The position numbers were made by a program, and so were the translations under genes. A DNA stretch of 64,000 nucleotides from Dyadobacter sp. CY343. GTDB lineage: Bacteria > Bacteroidota > Bacteroidia > Cytophagales > Spirosomataceae. Below the pieces are notes generated by a model. It made no database searches, was not told the DNA's origin, and was given only the letters and a program-made list of their open reading frames with translations. This document shows, piece after piece, positions 8,857 through 17,106 of the stretch (position 1 is the first letter of the stretch; the number at the start of each line of letters is the position of its first letter). The stretch spans positions 682,001-746,000 of the forward strand of contig NZ_JAJUXK010000004.1 of the NCBI RefSeq assembly GCF_021390335.1, written 5' to 3'.

Positions 8857-9834
8857 ATGACTTTGAAGTTTACTATAAGGAGTAATAAAAATGTCCGGTT
8901 ACTTGCACTAATATTTTTAATTCCCCTTGCTGCTGTCGGCCAGAAAGATGCTCAGTTTAGCTTATTCTCTTTAAATCAGCTTTACCTCAATCCAGCAGCT
9001 GCTGGCGCTGACGGACTTACGAAATTTCAGCTTACGCACCGGACTCAGTACGCTGGCTATCAGGGCACGAACTTGGACGATACCGGCGGTGCACTTTCTA
9101 CGCAGTTGTTCTCTTTTAGTATGCCAATCAAAAATTTCGGGATTGGTTTCTATGCATTGAATGACAAGAGTGGCCCAAGAACTGATCAGGATTTTAAACT
9201 TTCCGCAGCGTATCATATTCCCGTTGCCGGGGGTAACTTGCAGGTAGGTGCAAGTGCAGGTTTATTTCGCCAGGCTATCGACTACGGAAAGTTACGCGCC
9301 CGTGATCCGGACGATCCTTTGATTCAAACCGGTGTTATCTCAGAAATCAATCCTGACCTGGCAGTAGGTGTGCGATATGAAAGTGATGCTTTTTATGCGG
9401 GTATATCCCTGAACCATTTGCTGAAACCGAAATACCAACTAGGTTCAGATCAGGGTACGAATCCATTGCCACAAACAATTTATTTCAATGCGGGCGTAAA
9501 CCTTGAACTGGGCTATTTACTGGATATTCAACCAATTGTTTTGGTAAAATCTGATATCAGCACTTTGTCTGTTGAAGGTGGCGCGACGGTAACCTATAAT
9601 AAGCGCTACTGGGTGGGCGGTACTTACAGACAACAGGATTCTTACTTCATATTAATGGGCGGGATCTATTTATTGCAAGACCAGTCGCTGCGCCTTTCAG
9701 GAGCCTACGATCTGGTGATCGGTGGCGATCGCGCCAAGGCCGCGTCTTCATTTGAAGTTATGTTATCCTACGCATTACCTTCTCCGAAATTCGGAAAGAA
9801 GACGATCATCCGCACGCCTCGCTTCCGCTTTTGA
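8857..9834 (+). CDS. PorP/SprF family type IX secretion outer-membrane protein
   Basis: The 325-residue protein has a signal peptide (LLALIFLIPLAAVGQ), then the family start KDAQFSLFSLNQLYLNPAAAG, which is diagnostic of PorP/SprF. Alternating beta strands rich in Gly, Tyr and Phe continue to the end. PorP/SprF proteins are outer-membrane beta-barrels that associate with the T9SS or carry specific cell-surface substrates. Its position just upstream of gldK matches the porP-porK-porL-porM-porN order of other Bacteroidota, so it is probably the core PorP-like subunit. Confidence 0.92.
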   Translation: MTLKFTIRSNKNVRLLALIFLIPLAAVGQKDAQFSLFSLNQLYLNPAAAGADGLTKFQLTHRTQYAGYQGTNLDDTGGALSTQLFSFSMPIKNFGIGFYALNDKSGPRTDQDFKLSAAYHIPVAGGNLQVGASAGLFRQAIDYGKLRARDPDDPLIQTGVISEINPDLAVGVRYESDAFYAGISLNHLLKPKYQLGSDQGTNPLPQTIYFNAGVNLELGYLLDIQPIVLVKSDISTLSVEGGATVTYNKRYWVGGTYRQQDSYFILMGGIYLLQDQSLRLSGAYDLVIGGDRAKAASSFEVMLSYALPSPKFGKKTIIRTPRFRF

Positions 9835-9962
9835 TCGCTCAAACCGGAAAAGTTTGTAATATTCAATTACAGGCTAGCAATAAATCAACATGAGCCGGAT
9901 TAAACTTGGTATTTTCCTAAATGGTAGTTTGCTCGGCACAAGCAGTTTGTGAAACTTTAATT

Positions 9963-9970
9963 TATATTTG
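9963..9970 (+). promoter_or_regulatory. Predicted -7 promoter box for gldK
   Basis: TATATTTG is a perfect TAnnTTTG match, 210 bp before the gldK ATG. A TTTG lies at 9946-9949, but its spacing (13 bp) is too short for a normal -33 element, so support comes only from the -7 box. Confidence 0.5.
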
Positions 9971-10032
9971 TAAAATCGTCGACCTGCATACCAATTCGCA
10001 TTTTCAATACGTTAAGTCGATAATTAACTGAA

Positions 10033-10077
10033 TTCAGCAGCTTCCGGGCACAATTTAGAGTTTCCTGCCCGGCTGAA
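10033..10077 (+). other. Leader hairpin upstream of gldK
   Basis: TTCAG pairs with CTGAA and CCGGGCA (10044-10050) pairs with TGCCCGG (10066-10072), leaving a 15-base loop. A run of six T follows about six bases later. It could be a terminator for the upstream PorP-like gene or an attenuator in the gldK leader. Confidence 0.55.
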
Positions 10078-10179
10078 CAGTGCCTTTTTTAGATTAGTTT
10101 TTTGTTTTTTCAATTATACTTTATAGCATTAGCCGGCGTTTTTAGGCTACAGTTTATACTCAAATTTTACAAAACCACT

Positions 10180-11253
10180 ATGAATGTGAAAGTGTTCTAT
10201 CGGGATGGAGTCAAAAGTCTGCTTTTGATAGCCGCTCTTATGCTCATGCAGAGTTGCGGATTTATCAAAAGTAAGTTTGGCAAGGGCGGACAAGAAGAAA
10301 GCGGTATCTCAAACGGAGAAATTACAGCAACAGCCAGAAAAGGCTTTAAACAAACTACGCCGGCGGGTATGGTGGTTATTCCATCCGGCTCTTTTATAAT
10401 GGGCCAGGCAGACGAAGACATTGCCTCATCAATGAACAATATGAATAGGCGGGTAACGATCAGTTCGTTCTATATGGATGATACTGAGATCACTAACAAC
10501 GAATACCGCCAGTTCGTGAATGCACTTCTGGTTGATTCCGTTTCCGTACTTGGAGAAGAAGAGATTATGACCAAGTATTATCCTGATACAACGGTTTGGA
10601 AGAAAGACTTCGCTTACTCAAATGGAGATCCGTTTGTTGAATACTATTATCAGCATCCTGGTTTTGATACTTATCCTGTTGTTGGCGTAAGCTGGCTGGG
10701 AGCTCAGTACTTTTCAAAATGGAGAACCAATCTCTTGCACGATTTTCAAAATAAAGAAGGTCAGTTCAACTCGACCGGTTTCCGTCTTCCATCAGAAGCT
10801 GAATGGGAATGGGCTGCTCGCGGTGGACGTGCGGTTGCTAAGTATCCCTGGGGAAATCCTTATACTATGAATGCAAAAGGATGTTTCCTTGCAAACTTCA
10901 AACCGCAGCGCGGAAATTATGACGCTGATGGTTATCCTTACACCGGTCCTGCTAATGCATACAATCCAAATGATTTCGGACTCTACAATATGGCTGGAAA
11001 CGTAGCGGAATGGACTTCGGACGCTTATACTGACAACGCAACTGCTATCGTTTGGGATATGAACCCGGAATATGATAATCCTGACGAGCCTCGTAAGGTT
11101 GTTAAGGGTGGTTCATGGAAAGATATTGCTTACTACCTGCAAACAGGCACCAGGACATTCGAATATGAAACTGAGCGCCGCGCATTTATTGGCTTCCGCT
11201 GTGTAATGGATAATGTAAACGACCGAGGAGGTGCCCGTGCCCGTCGTCGCTAG
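10180..11253 (+). CDS. gldK: Gliding motility/T9SS lipoprotein GldK (PorK)
   Basis: GldK is an outer-membrane lipoprotein that forms, with GldN, the periplasmic ring of the T9SS. From ATG 10180 the 357-residue product has a lipoprotein signal peptide with Cys26 in LMQSC, then a formylglycine-generating-enzyme-like (SUMF1) domain: GMVVIPSGSFIMG, YMDDTEITNNEYRQFV, RLPSEAEWEWAARGG, NVAEWTSD and VVKGGSW. It looks shorter than Flavobacterium GldK. The frame is open from 10102, but only ATG 10180 gives a lipoprotein signal. gldL, gldM and gldN follow. Confidence 0.95.
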   Translation: MNVKVFYRDGVKSLLLIAALMLMQSCGFIKSKFGKGGQEESGISNGEITATARKGFKQTTPAGMVVIPSGSFIMGQADEDIASSMNNMNRRVTISSFYMDDTEITNNEYRQFVNALLVDSVSVLGEEEIMTKYYPDTTVWKKDFAYSNGDPFVEYYYQHPGFDTYPVVGVSWLGAQYFSKWRTNLLHDFQNKEGQFNSTGFRLPSEAEWEWAARGGRAVAKYPWGNPYTMNAKGCFLANFKPQRGNYDADGYPYTGPANAYNPNDFGLYNMAGNVAEWTSDAYTDNATAIVWDMNPEYDNPDEPRKVVKGGSWKDIAYYLQTGTRTFEYETERRAFIGFRCVMDNVNDRGGARARRR

Positions 11254-11268
11254 TATGAAATTCCAGAT

Positions 11269-11305
11269 AAAAAGAAGCAGCGTTTCGATACTCTGCTTCT
11301 TTTTT
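11269..11305 (+). terminator. Terminator-like hairpin between gldK and gldL
   Basis: AAAAAGAAGCAG and CTGCTTCTTTTT form a perfect 12-bp stem with a 12-base loop, ending in a T run. It sits inside the gldKLMN series, so it may cause partial termination and set the ratio of gldK to gldLMN. Confidence 0.75.
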
Positions 11306-11374
11306 ACGATCTCTTCAAAATCAAATAACACTTTATTAATATCAAATTTTTCACTGTAACCGATTTCAATTCGT

Positions 11375-12190
11375 ATGGCTAAGAATAGCGGACCTAATTT
11401 TTTTTGGGATAAACTAGTACCAACAATATATAGTGCAGGTGCTGCCGTTGTAATTATGGGGGCATTATTTAAAATTCAACACTGGGATGGAGGTAGCGAG
11501 ATGCTTACAGCAGGTCTTGGAACAGAGGTAATCATATTTTTACTTTATGCGCTTCAAACCTTAACTCAATCGAGTGACAGAGATCCGGACTGGACCCGCG
11601 TTTATCCTGAGCTTGCAGACGATTACAACGGACCCGCAATTACCCGCGGTTCAACACAAAGCAGCAACATTACAGCGAAGCTTGACAACATGCTTGACAA
11701 CGCGAAGCTTTCTCCTGACGTTTTCGATAGTCTTGGTAAAGGATTCAGAAACCTGTCTGACACAGTTGGCAAAATAACTGATCTTACCGATGCAACTGTT
11801 GCTACTAATGATTACGCAAGAAATGTGAAAAGTGCTTCAACTGCGATCAGCGACATGAACAAATCTTATGGCGTTGCTATCAATGCAATGTCTTCGATGG
11901 CAGATGCTACCAAAGATGCACAATCCTACCGTGACCAGTTTCAGCAAATCACTAAGAACATGGGCGCATTGAATGCAGTTTATGAACTTGAATTGCAGGA
12001 TACTACCAAGCATTTGAAAGCGATGAATGCATTTTATGGTAATCTGACAGCAGCTATGGAAAATATGGCTGACGCTACCAAAGAATCACAAGTGTTTAAA
12101 AATGAAATGTCAAAACTGACGACGAACATTTCGTCCCTGAATGGCATTTATGGCAATATGCTCACAGCAATGCGTGGCGGAAATGCCTAA
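11375..12190 (+). CDS. gldL: T9SS/gliding motor protein GldL
   Basis: GldL and GldM form the proton-driven inner-membrane motor that powers T9SS and gliding. The 271-residue protein has two N-terminal helices joined by FKIQHWDGGSEMLTAG. Glu51 in the second helix (GTEVIIFLLYAL) is the expected counterpart of the essential membrane glutamate of F. johnsoniae GldL (Glu49). The remaining ~200 residues are cytoplasmic and helical, with recurrent MNxxYG motifs (MNKSYGVAINAMSSM, MNAFYGNLTAAMENM). The 121-bp gap from gldK contains a terminator-like hairpin. Confidence 0.95.
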   Translation: MAKNSGPNFFWDKLVPTIYSAGAAVVIMGALFKIQHWDGGSEMLTAGLGTEVIIFLLYALQTLTQSSDRDPDWTRVYPELADDYNGPAITRGSTQSSNITAKLDNMLDNAKLSPDVFDSLGKGFRNLSDTVGKITDLTDATVATNDYARNVKSASTAISDMNKSYGVAINAMSSMADATKDAQSYRDQFQQITKNMGALNAVYELELQDTTKHLKAMNAFYGNLTAAMENMADATKESQVFKNEMSKLTTNISSLNGIYGNMLTAMRGGNA

Positions 12191-12287
12191 TTAGTCCCTA
12201 ACAAGCGATAGTAAATCCTCTGAGCGAATTATTAATTGTTTGTTATCATCAAATTATTCAATCACTGATAACTGATTACTGAACAAT

Positions 12288-13880
12288 ATGGCAGGTGGAA
12301 AAGAAACACCCCGTCAAAAGATGATTGGCATGATGTACCTGGTACTTACTGCAATGCTCGCATTGCAGGTTAGTTCAGCCATCATAGAAAAATTCATTCT
12401 TCTGAACAATTCTTTGGAACTATCCTCCGGAGCAGCTAATAAAATAAACCAGGAAACTGTACTTAAAATCAAAGCAGCTGTTGAAAAAGCGGGAAACCGG
12501 TCAGCTGACGTTGCGGTAATTAAACAAGCCGAAGAAGTTCGCAAGGTTACTGCCGATATTACAAATGAAATCAACACTTTGAAACAACAGATTATTAATG
12601 AAGCCGGCAGCGGTTTGAATGAGGAAGGTGGAATTAAAAACCCTCAGGAAGAATCTAAAGTTGGTCAGTTAATGATTGCCACAGGCAAAAAAGGAAAGGC
12701 TTACGGCTTGCAGCAACGCCTGAATGGTTACACTGCACAGATGAATCAGCTATCTCCGAATAAATTTCAGATGCTGGCTATGGACGGCAGAGAAGATCCA
12801 AGTGTAAAGGGTAACAGGGAGCAGAGAAACAAGGATTTTGCCGAATTAAACTTTGAATCGACTCCTGTTGCAGCTGCATTAGCAGTTTTGAGTCAGAAGC
12901 AAACTGATATTCGCCGGATGGAAGGCGAAGTGCTTAACTATCTGGCAAGCAAAGTAGGTGCGGCTGATGTTAAGTTTGACAGAGTACTTGCGATGGTCAG
13001 TGCAGATGCTAAGACTGTTGTAGCTGGTACCAAGTTTAAAGGCCAGATGTTTATCGCAGCTTCTGCAAGTGGTATCACGCCTAGAATGAGTCTTAACGGC
13101 TCTCCGGTGAAAGTTGAGAACGGTATTGGTCTGATAGAATTCACTGCACAAGGCGGAGGTTATAATGCAGAAGGAATTGTAAAAAGAGAATTGCAGGCGC
13201 GGATCACGATCCCGACTCCATCAGGCAGAGATACTACTTACACGATGAATCAGGAATATTTCGTCGTGAAGCCAACTTACCAGATTGAAACAGGAACATT
13301 GCCTCCACTTTATCTGGGTTGTGCAAATAAACTGAGTATCCAAAGCCCGGCATTGGGCGCACTTTGGGCTCCTAGCTTCTCAACGGATGGAGGAGAAATT
13401 ATACAGAGTGGACAGAAAGGGAAATTCACAATCGTACCTAGCAGAGCGCAGTTGAACATTACTGTCAGCAACGGCGGCAACGTTTTAGGATCAGAGCCTT
13501 TCAGGGTTAATAAAGTGCCAAAGCCATCTTTGGAAGTGCGTGTTAATGGCGCTGCTTTTGACGAAAGACGTGGTGCTCCTGCAAGTGGAACAAGAAGTAT
13601 TCAAGTTGTAGCAATACCTGACGAAAGCTTCAAGAACTTTTCGCCGGAAGATGCTAAGTTCAGGGTTTCAGAAGTTGAGGTATCCCTTGCCCGCGGAACC
13701 CGTCGTATAAATGGTGTAACATTGCGAGGTGGTGGTGGATCAATATCTTCCCTAGCCCAGCAGGCACAGCCAGGAGATCGCTACGTTATTACAATCTTGA
13801 AGGTTGAGCGTCAGAATTTTAAAGGCGCTATAAACGAAGTGGAAATGGGTACTCAAAACAGGACAGTTACACTATACTAA
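12288..13880 (+). CDS. gldM: T9SS/gliding motor protein GldM
   Basis: GldM is the single-span partner of GldL; its large periplasmic part reaches the GldKN ring. The 530-residue product starts MAGGKETPRQKMIGMMYLV; Arg9 and Tyr17 match positions known to matter in the GldLM membrane complex. After one helix (about residues 12-35) come a helical D1-like part and beta-rich domains including VKPTYQIETGTLPPLYLGCANKL and KVPKPSLEVRVNG. Length matches the family (just over 500). The gap from gldL is 97 bp without a clear terminator. Confidence 0.96.
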   Translation: MAGGKETPRQKMIGMMYLVLTAMLALQVSSAIIEKFILLNNSLELSSGAANKINQETVLKIKAAVEKAGNRSADVAVIKQAEEVRKVTADITNEINTLKQQIINEAGSGLNEEGGIKNPQEESKVGQLMIATGKKGKAYGLQQRLNGYTAQMNQLSPNKFQMLAMDGREDPSVKGNREQRNKDFAELNFESTPVAAALAVLSQKQTDIRRMEGEVLNYLASKVGAADVKFDRVLAMVSADAKTVVAGTKFKGQMFIAASASGITPRMSLNGSPVKVENGIGLIEFTAQGGGYNAEGIVKRELQARITIPTPSGRDTTYTMNQEYFVVKPTYQIETGTLPPLYLGCANKLSIQSPALGALWAPSFSTDGGEIIQSGQKGKFTIVPSRAQLNITVSNGGNVLGSEPFRVNKVPKPSLEVRVNGAAFDERRGAPASGTRSIQVVAIPDESFKNFSPEDAKFRVSEVEVSLARGTRRINGVTLRGGGGSISSLAQQAQPGDRYVITILKVERQNFKGAINEVEMGTQNRTVTLY

Positions 13881-13926
13881 TAATCACTTTTTGTCGTTTT
13901 TTGGACAATACAACCTCTTGCATGAT

Positions 13927-14988
13927 ATGAGAAGAATGAATGGAAAAACGATTGCATGGTCTATACTATCCCTGTCCATTGGAACTGGTGTTGCATTTGC
14001 ACAGGAAAAGGAAGATTCAACTGCTAATTCTTTCTCGTCCCGACCTATCGCAGATGGCGATGTGATGATGAAAAGAACGCTGTGGAGAAGGGTGGATCTT
14101 AAAGAAAAGCAGAACATTTCCATGTTCTCTAAAAATAACGAGATTACACGCTATCTGCTGGATGCTGCGAAAGCAGGTCTTATCGATGCATATACAAATG
14201 ATTCTTGCGCAACTAAGATCGGTGGCGCTGAGCTGCATAAACGCATGGTGATTCCGAATCAGACCGCTGGTTTGTCGGAGGAGGAGATAGCTGCCGGTTT
14301 TGGTGAACCAGTTAAGACAGATGACGGATGGGGTGGAAAACCAAAGCCGGATGCTGCCAAGCAAACTCAGACTGCGGATGACGGCTGGGGTAATACAGCA
14401 AAAAAAGACCCTAAAAAGGAGGAGGTCGTAGAAGATGACGGCTGGGGGCCGCCTAAGAAAAAGACCACAAAAAAGGGTGCAAAGGATACGCAGGTAGCCA
14501 AAACAGAGGAAGCTCCTATCGTTGAACAACCGAAGATCGACTCTACTTTTGGTGAAGTAGGCGGAATTGAGGAGGAGTATTTTCCAAATCAGTTGAGCAT
14601 CATCGAGATCAAGGAAGATTGGACTTTTGACAAAAAGAGATCACGTCTTTACAATGACATCCAGTCTCTGACTATCATCCTTCCCTCTGAACAAACATCG
14701 ACTGGCCTAGAAATTCCGGTTGCTTCGTTCAAATACAAAGATGTTGAGAGGCTTTTCAGAAGCGATCCTAAAAAGTATATCTGGTACAACACGCATAATA
14801 CTGCACAGAACAAAAATCTGGCTGACGCGTTCGATCTTCGCCTGTTTTACGGAAGGATCACCAAGTTTTCAAATGCTAGCGATGAGGCGTTTTTAGACAT
14901 TTACGATGGTCAGAAAGAAGCTTTGATCAAGTCTCTTAACTACGAACAAGAGCTGATGGAGCTTGAACATGGTCTTTGGGAATATTAA
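13927..14988 (+). CDS. gldN: Gliding motility/T9SS ring protein GldN with an inserted repeat
   Basis: GldN (PorN) forms the periplasmic T9SS ring with GldK. The product (353 residues from ATG 13927) has a signal peptide ending VAFAQ, then the family start RPIADGDVMMKRTLWRRVDLKEKQN. The C-terminal half holds IIEIKEDWTFDKKRSRLYNDIQSLTIILP and a terminal ALIKSLNYEQELMELEHGLWEY. Between the halves lies a low-complexity insertion with three DDGWG motifs exactly 19 residues apart. A TTG at 13891 and an ATG at 13936 are alternative starts. Confidence 0.94.
   Translation: MRRMNGKTIAWSILSLSIGTGVAFAQEKEDSTANSFSSRPIADGDVMMKRTLWRRVDLKEKQNISMFSKNNEITRYLLDAAKAGLIDAYTNDSCATKIGGAELHKRMVIPNQTAGLSEEEIAAGFGEPVKTDDGWGGKPKPDAAKQTQTADDGWGNTAKKDPKKEEVVEDDGWGPPKKKTTKKGAKDTQVAKTEEAPIVEQPKIDSTFGEVGGIEEEYFPNQLSIIEIKEDWTFDKKRSRLYNDIQSLTIILPSEQTSTGLEIPVASFKYKDVERLFRSDPKKYIWYNTHNTAQNKNLADAFDLRLFYGRITKFSNASDEAFLDIYDGQKEALIKSLNYEQELMELEHGLWEY
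14320..14448 (+). repeat. Three DDGWG motifs at 57-bp spacing inside gldN
   Basis: The motif DDGWG is encoded at 14320-14334, 14377-14391 and 14434-14448. The spacing is exactly 57 bp (19 residues). The linkers are rich in Lys, Pro, Thr and Gln and differ in sequence, so this looks like an old duplicated unit in a flexible segment. Confidence 0.85.
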
Positions 14989-15003
14989 CAACTCAGAATT
15001 TAG

Positions 15004-15059
15004 AAGTAACTATAAAAAATCCCCGCTGGCATTCCAGCGGGGATTTTTTATAGTTACTT
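15004..15059. terminator. Bidirectional terminator after gldN, perfect 26-bp stem
   Basis: A perfect inverted repeat of 26 bp with a CATT loop has the core CCCCGCTGG/CCAGCGGGG flanked by A6 and T6. It lies between gldN and a convergent lipoprotein gene and should stop both transcripts. Confidence 0.95.
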
Positions 15060-15102
15060 ACAATACCGGAAATAGATCTAATTATCTCGAACTTTCCAGC
15101 TA

Positions 15103-15696
15103 TTACTTGCGGATCACTTTTACATCCGACTCCGAAAGCCCTAATGCCTTAACAGCTTCGTCGTAGTTCTTCCAATTTATTTTAGCATTCTCCTTACCAA
15201 GATTTAGCGCAGGCATAACCAATACCCGGATTTCCTCGAAAGTACGTTGTCTCACCTTTGCATTTGAGGTACGGAAGATCGGGAAATAGAGTCCATTGCC
15301 TTCAACTACATAATAATAACTGTAACTGATAGCCTCGTCTTCAAATAACACCGTACCGGGGATTGGGAAGTAGCCACCATCATCCTTGATATAAACTTGA
15401 AATGCACCCTTTTCTACGCTTGCTACCTCCTCATCCGTGAAATCTGAAAAGAATGCTGTATCACCAACTACTACATTGCCTGCTGTATCGGTTTCTATTT
15501 CGCCCATGAAAGCGATGATAGAGCCTGCGCCACCGCCACCGCCCTGACCATCCTGCCCAGCCGGACCTGCTGGTCCCGCTGGACCTGCTACTCCCTGCGG
15601 ACCAACCTCACCCTGCGGCCCCTCAGGACCCTCGCAGCTGCTCGTAAATAGAACGACTGATCCTATCCAGGCAAATAGTAATAATTTTTTTAACAT
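15103..15696 (-). CDS. Lipoprotein with collagen-like triplets
   Basis: The 197-residue product is a predicted lipoprotein (lipobox FTSSC, Cys21). Immediately after the cysteine are about ten Gly-x-y triplets (residues 23-51, e.g. GPQGEVGPQGVAGPAGPAG), followed by a glycine run. The rest (about 130 residues) is unrecognised and beta-rich. Short collagen triplets can trimerise and project a C-terminal head from the surface. It converges with gldN. Similar short collagen lipoproteins occur in Bacteroidota, but no function is known to me. Confidence 0.8.
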   Translation of the reverse strand: MLKKLLLFAWIGSVVLFTSSCEGPEGPQGEVGPQGVAGPAGPAGPAGQDGQGGGGGAGSIIAFMGEIETDTAGNVVVGDTAFFSDFTDEEVASVEKGAFQVYIKDDGGYFPIPGTVLFEDEAISYSYYYVVEGNGLYFPIFRTSNAKVRQRTFEEIRVLVMPALNLGKENAKINWKNYDEAVKALGLSESDVKVIRK

Positions 15697-15828
15697 AATT
15701 TGTCAACGTTTAAATTGTGAACTGAAATAGAAATGTGATTAGATATACGCACAGAGTCTCAGAAATGATGCCTGTAGAGTCGTTTAACGCATAAATTATA
15801 TAAAAAAAACCATTATTCCTTTTTGGAA

Positions 15829-16746
15829 ATGCCAAATAGTAAAAAGAAAAAACTCGTCGTAATTGCCGGTCCGACCGCAGTGGGCAAAACCGCACTTTCA
15901 ATTGAATTAGCAAAAGACTTAAAGACAGAAATAATATCCGCCGACTCCCGCCAGTTTTTCAGGGAACTCAATATCGGTACTGCAAAACCATCTGCCCAGG
16001 AGTTGAGCGAAGCGCCGCATCATTTCATTAATTCACATTCAATAACCCAAACTTACAGCGCCGGCGATTTTGAACGGGACTGCCTTTCGCTGCTGGATTC
16101 ACTCTTTGAAACGCTCGACTACGTAATACTGACCGGCGGCTCCGGATTTTACATTAAGGCACTACTCGAAGGTCTCGACGAATTACCTACTCCCGCGCCT
16201 GGCCTGCGGGAATTTTTAACAGAAAGACTCCAAAATGAAGGTTTGGAGATATTGAGAAAGGAGCTCGAAAGGGTGGATCCGGTTTTTTTTCAATCAAGCG
16301 AAACTTCTAATCCGCAGCGTGTTCTCAGGGCGCTCGAAGTTTACAAAACTATGGGTAAACCGATCAGTCAATATAGACTGGAAAATAAAAAGGAGCGGGA
16401 CTTCAATCCGGTTTGTATTGCCGTAAATCGTGACCGTGCAGAACTATATCAACGGATTGACACCAGAATAGACAATATGCTGAATGATGGGCTGGTGGAA
16501 GAAGTACAAGGGCTAAGGGAGTTCAAATCGCACCAGGCGTTGCAAACGGTGGGTTACAAGGAAGTTTTTGAGTACCTGGACGGAAATTATGATGAAGAGG
16601 AAATGATCCGGGTTTTAAAACAGAATTCAAGAAGATACGCAAAAAGGCAGCTAACGTGGTTCCGGCACCAGGGAAATTTTGAATGGTTTGATGTAGAAGA
16701 TTATGATCAGATACTTCACTTCATTAAAACCCAACTAGCTATTTAA
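15829..16746 (+). CDS. miaA: tRNA dimethylallyltransferase MiaA
   Basis: MiaA transfers an isoprenoid group to N6 of A37 in tRNAs that read codons starting with U. The 305-residue product has a P-loop at residues 14-21 (GPTAVGKT), the catalytic region EIISADSRQFFRELNIGTAKP, LTGGSGFYIKALLEGL, and the C-terminal AKRQLTWFRHQ that contacts tRNA. ATG 15829 is used; an in-frame TTG lies two codons before it. Confidence 0.97.
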   Translation: MPNSKKKKLVVIAGPTAVGKTALSIELAKDLKTEIISADSRQFFRELNIGTAKPSAQELSEAPHHFINSHSITQTYSAGDFERDCLSLLDSLFETLDYVILTGGSGFYIKALLEGLDELPTPAPGLREFLTERLQNEGLEILRKELERVDPVFFQSSETSNPQRVLRALEVYKTMGKPISQYRLENKKERDFNPVCIAVNRDRAELYQRIDTRIDNMLNDGLVEEVQGLREFKSHQALQTVGYKEVFEYLDGNYDEEEMIRVLKQNSRRYAKRQLTWFRHQGNFEWFDVEDYDQILHFIKTQLAI

Positions 16747-16751
16747 AAACA

Positions 16752-16782
16752 AAAAGCCCATTCTCGTAGAAAATGGGCTTTT
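16752..16782. terminator. Terminator between miaA and rhodanese gene
   Basis: AAAAGCCCATT and AATGGGCTTTT form a perfect 11-bp stem with a 9-base loop. It lies between convergent genes and has A/T flanks usable in both directions. Confidence 0.85.
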
Positions 16783-16785
16783 ACT

Positions 16786-17085
16786 TTAGTCTTCCAGCTC
16801 GCGGAATGCCAGGATACCTCCAACTACATTGCGGGTATTCGTGAAACCTTGTGATTCAAGAAATTTGGCAGCTTTGCCACTTCTGGCGCCGGAGCGGCAA
16901 TGAATAATGATCTCCTCATTTTTCAGTGGTTCCAGTTCTTCCAAACGGTCCGGCAATTCACCGAGTGGAATCAGGGTAGCACCAAGGTTATCTTCCTCAT
17001 ATTCATGCTCTTCGCGAACATCATAGAAATGCAGGTCTTCCCCGTCATCCAATCTTTTCTTTAATTCTTCAACTGTAATATCCAT
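16786..17085 (-). CDS. Single-domain rhodanese (sulfurtransferase)
   Basis: The 99-residue protein is one complete rhodanese domain: DLHFYDVREEHEYEEDNLGATLIPLGEL, then the active-site loop with catalytic Cys63 (HCRSGARSG), and VVGGILAFRE. It carries sulfane sulfur as a cysteine persulfide. No signal peptide is present, so it is cytoplasmic. It lies 21 bp downstream of the T9SS cargo gene on the same strand and may be co-transcribed with it; acceptor unknown. Confidence 0.9.
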   Translation of the reverse strand: MDITVEELKKRLDDGEDLHFYDVREEHEYEEDNLGATLIPLGELPDRLEELEPLKNEEIIIHCRSGARSGKAAKFLESQGFTNTRNVVGGILAFRELED

Positions 17086-17106
17086 TGTCAGGTAGTTTTC
17101 TGTAAG

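Larger units (their letters stand above)
9835..10179 (+). other. 345-bp gap before gldK: promoter plus leader hairpin
   Basis: This gap holds no convincing gene. It contains the -7-like box at 9963-9970 and a hairpin at 10033-10077. Together they predict a leader of about 200 nt for gldK. Confidence 0.5.
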
